Positions 62,865 to 64,000 of a stretch of 64,000 bases of DNA are shown one piece after another. How positions within the stretch are numbered: the stretch's first letter is position 1; every line of letters starts with the position of its first letter. The position numbers and the translations under genes are program-made. The stretch lies in contig NC_089457.1 of the NCBI RefSeq assembly GCF_026210795.1, positions 682,001 through 746,000 on the forward strand, written 5' to 3'. The notes beneath the pieces are model-generated. The model ran no database searches, was not told the origin of the DNA, and saw only the letters and a list, made by a program, of their open reading frames with translations. The DNA is from Rhizophagus irregularis. Taxonomy: Eukaryota > Glomeromycota > Glomeromycetes > Glomerales > Glomeraceae.

Positions 62865-63480
62865 TTAATGTTTCAAATTCATAATTTCATTTTATTTTTT
62901 TGATGAGTTACTGTACGTGTTTAGTGTTGGTCAAAGATAGACTGGATTGAGATACCATTTAAAGTGATGCATACATGCATTGCAGTCAAAGATCATTATA
63001 AGTAAGAACAGATAGAAAAATAAATTTTAGTGAATAAATAAAAAGCCGATAGGGATAAATTATCTCCTCGTATTCTATAATTATTTCTGTGTTAAAATCT
63101 TGTTAATATACCCTAATTATAAATAAATAAAATTATATAATAATAAATGATAATAAATGATTATATTGTTCGTTTTTATAATTGAATGCTTTGTTTATTG
63201 AATTATTGTATGTATTTTTTATTTAAAATAAAATTGCGCGAGTTATTATGAAATTGGCAATACACTACACGCGAGAAACAGGTAATTATTAATGCTATCG
63301 GGAACTTAAACCTGTTTTATTTATTTATTCATAATTTTTATAAATTGTTCATTTTTGCTTTTTTTTCCTTTTGAACAAACGTTCTTTTTATTTGGACAAT
63401 GGATGATTTTAATGATCTGTAATTATTTTTAAAAAGTTTCAAACTAAATTTTTTTTTTAAATTAATAAAATCTATTTAGT
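62865..63480. other. Intergenic AT-rich sequence
   Basis: Nothing recognised. Confidence 0.4.
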
Positions 63481-63511
63481 TATGCAGCGGCTTATTAACG
63501 TCTTGAAAATG

Positions 63512-64000
63512 AGTTGAAGATGACTAAAGATAATTTGTAAGTGGTACACTTGTACGATAGTAAATTATAAATTTATCTTTTTTGTTAAATTATTAATTAT
63601 AATAAATTACAGTTGCGAAATGTCTAGACTGCTAGCTAACGAAGAATTAAAGTAAGGATATTAGAAAATTGTAATTAGAATGTTTAATTAACTAATTTGA
63701 ATTATCTTTAGAGTTAATAACTTAACAAAAGAAAAAAGTATTCTAGAGAAAAATCTTTCTCGTTGTTTTGAAAATTATTCAACTCTTAAGAAAACTTATG
63801 ATTTAAGGACCTATCAATTCAAAGAAGCATCGGAACGAAATCTTGCTCTCAAAAATGAAAATTTACAATTTCGATTGAATTTGGATGATAACAGTCAAAT
63901 TAAAAAAGAAAATGAAATTCTCAAGGATGAAATTTCTCGCATTAATGATAGTTTAGAAAAATATAAACATATAGCGGATAATCAGTTGAAAGAAATGAAA
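63512..64000 (+). CDS. Partial coiled-coil protein running off the window
   Basis: Exon pieces: about 63505-63538 (LENELKMTKDNF), 63613-63652 after TTACAG (CEMSRLLANEELK), and 63712 to the end after TTTAG (VNNLTKEKSILEKNLSRCFE onward). The introns are short with GTAAGT/GTAAGG donors, and the junctions keep frame. All of it is Leu/Glu/Lys/Asn-rich coiled coil. The start lies upstream and is unclear; no stop is reached by 64000. Confidence 0.55.

Overview
The window looks like nuclear DNA of an arbuscular mycorrhizal fungus (Glomeromycotina, most like Rhizophagus irregularis). It is very AT-rich. Its genes are short and intron-rich, with 60-100 nt GT..AG introns. Host genes include a MATA-HMG-type HMG-box protein, a KAR5 karyogamy protein, a SUR7/PalI-like and a second four-span membrane protein, a bHLH factor, a C2H2 factor and many small Cys-rich or coiled-coil proteins. 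More than half of the sequence is transposon. The species assignment is inference from protein style. I recognised no rRNA, tRNA or CRISPR array.

Layout. 1-10.8 kb holds an unrecognised acidic gene, an old gag fossil of an LTR retroelement with a MITE in it, a Mutator-like MITE with an 11-bp target duplication, an HMG-box gene, a MITE with ~100-bp inverted repeats, and an orphan promoter with a leader intron. 10.84-15.82 kb is a complete 4,977-bp DNA transposon with a seven-exon transposase. 16.3-21.2 kb holds small host genes, two opposed minisatellites and KAR5. 21.22-29.06 kb is a 7.84-kb Tc1/mariner-type transposon with TA target duplication. It carries a spliced DD34E transposase and a convergent Cys-rich second gene, and each of these is interrupted by a further pogo-type insertion. 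29-36.6 kb holds small genes, MITEs and degraded copies of genes found elsewhere in the window. 36.6-48.5 kb is a four-level nest: a small host gene contains a 300-bp MITE, the MITE contains an ~8.2-kb LINE, and the LINE contains a 3,053-bp hAT element. 48.8-64 kb is gene-richer: membrane proteins, bHLH, C2H2, SUR7/PalI-like, coiled-coil proteins, a double zinc-motif protein and a tandem family of three Cys-rich genes.

How the parts fit. Almost every mobile element can be bounded to the base by its inverted repeats and target duplication, so the order of insertion is readable. Recurrent themes are TGA stops standing where TGG is expected, a shared ~200-nt leader intron in front of unrelated genes, TCACGTGA palindromes between genes (with a bHLH gene present that could read them), and gene fragments copied between loci. 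Reading-frame statements were made by eye, so exon ends should be treated as predictions.
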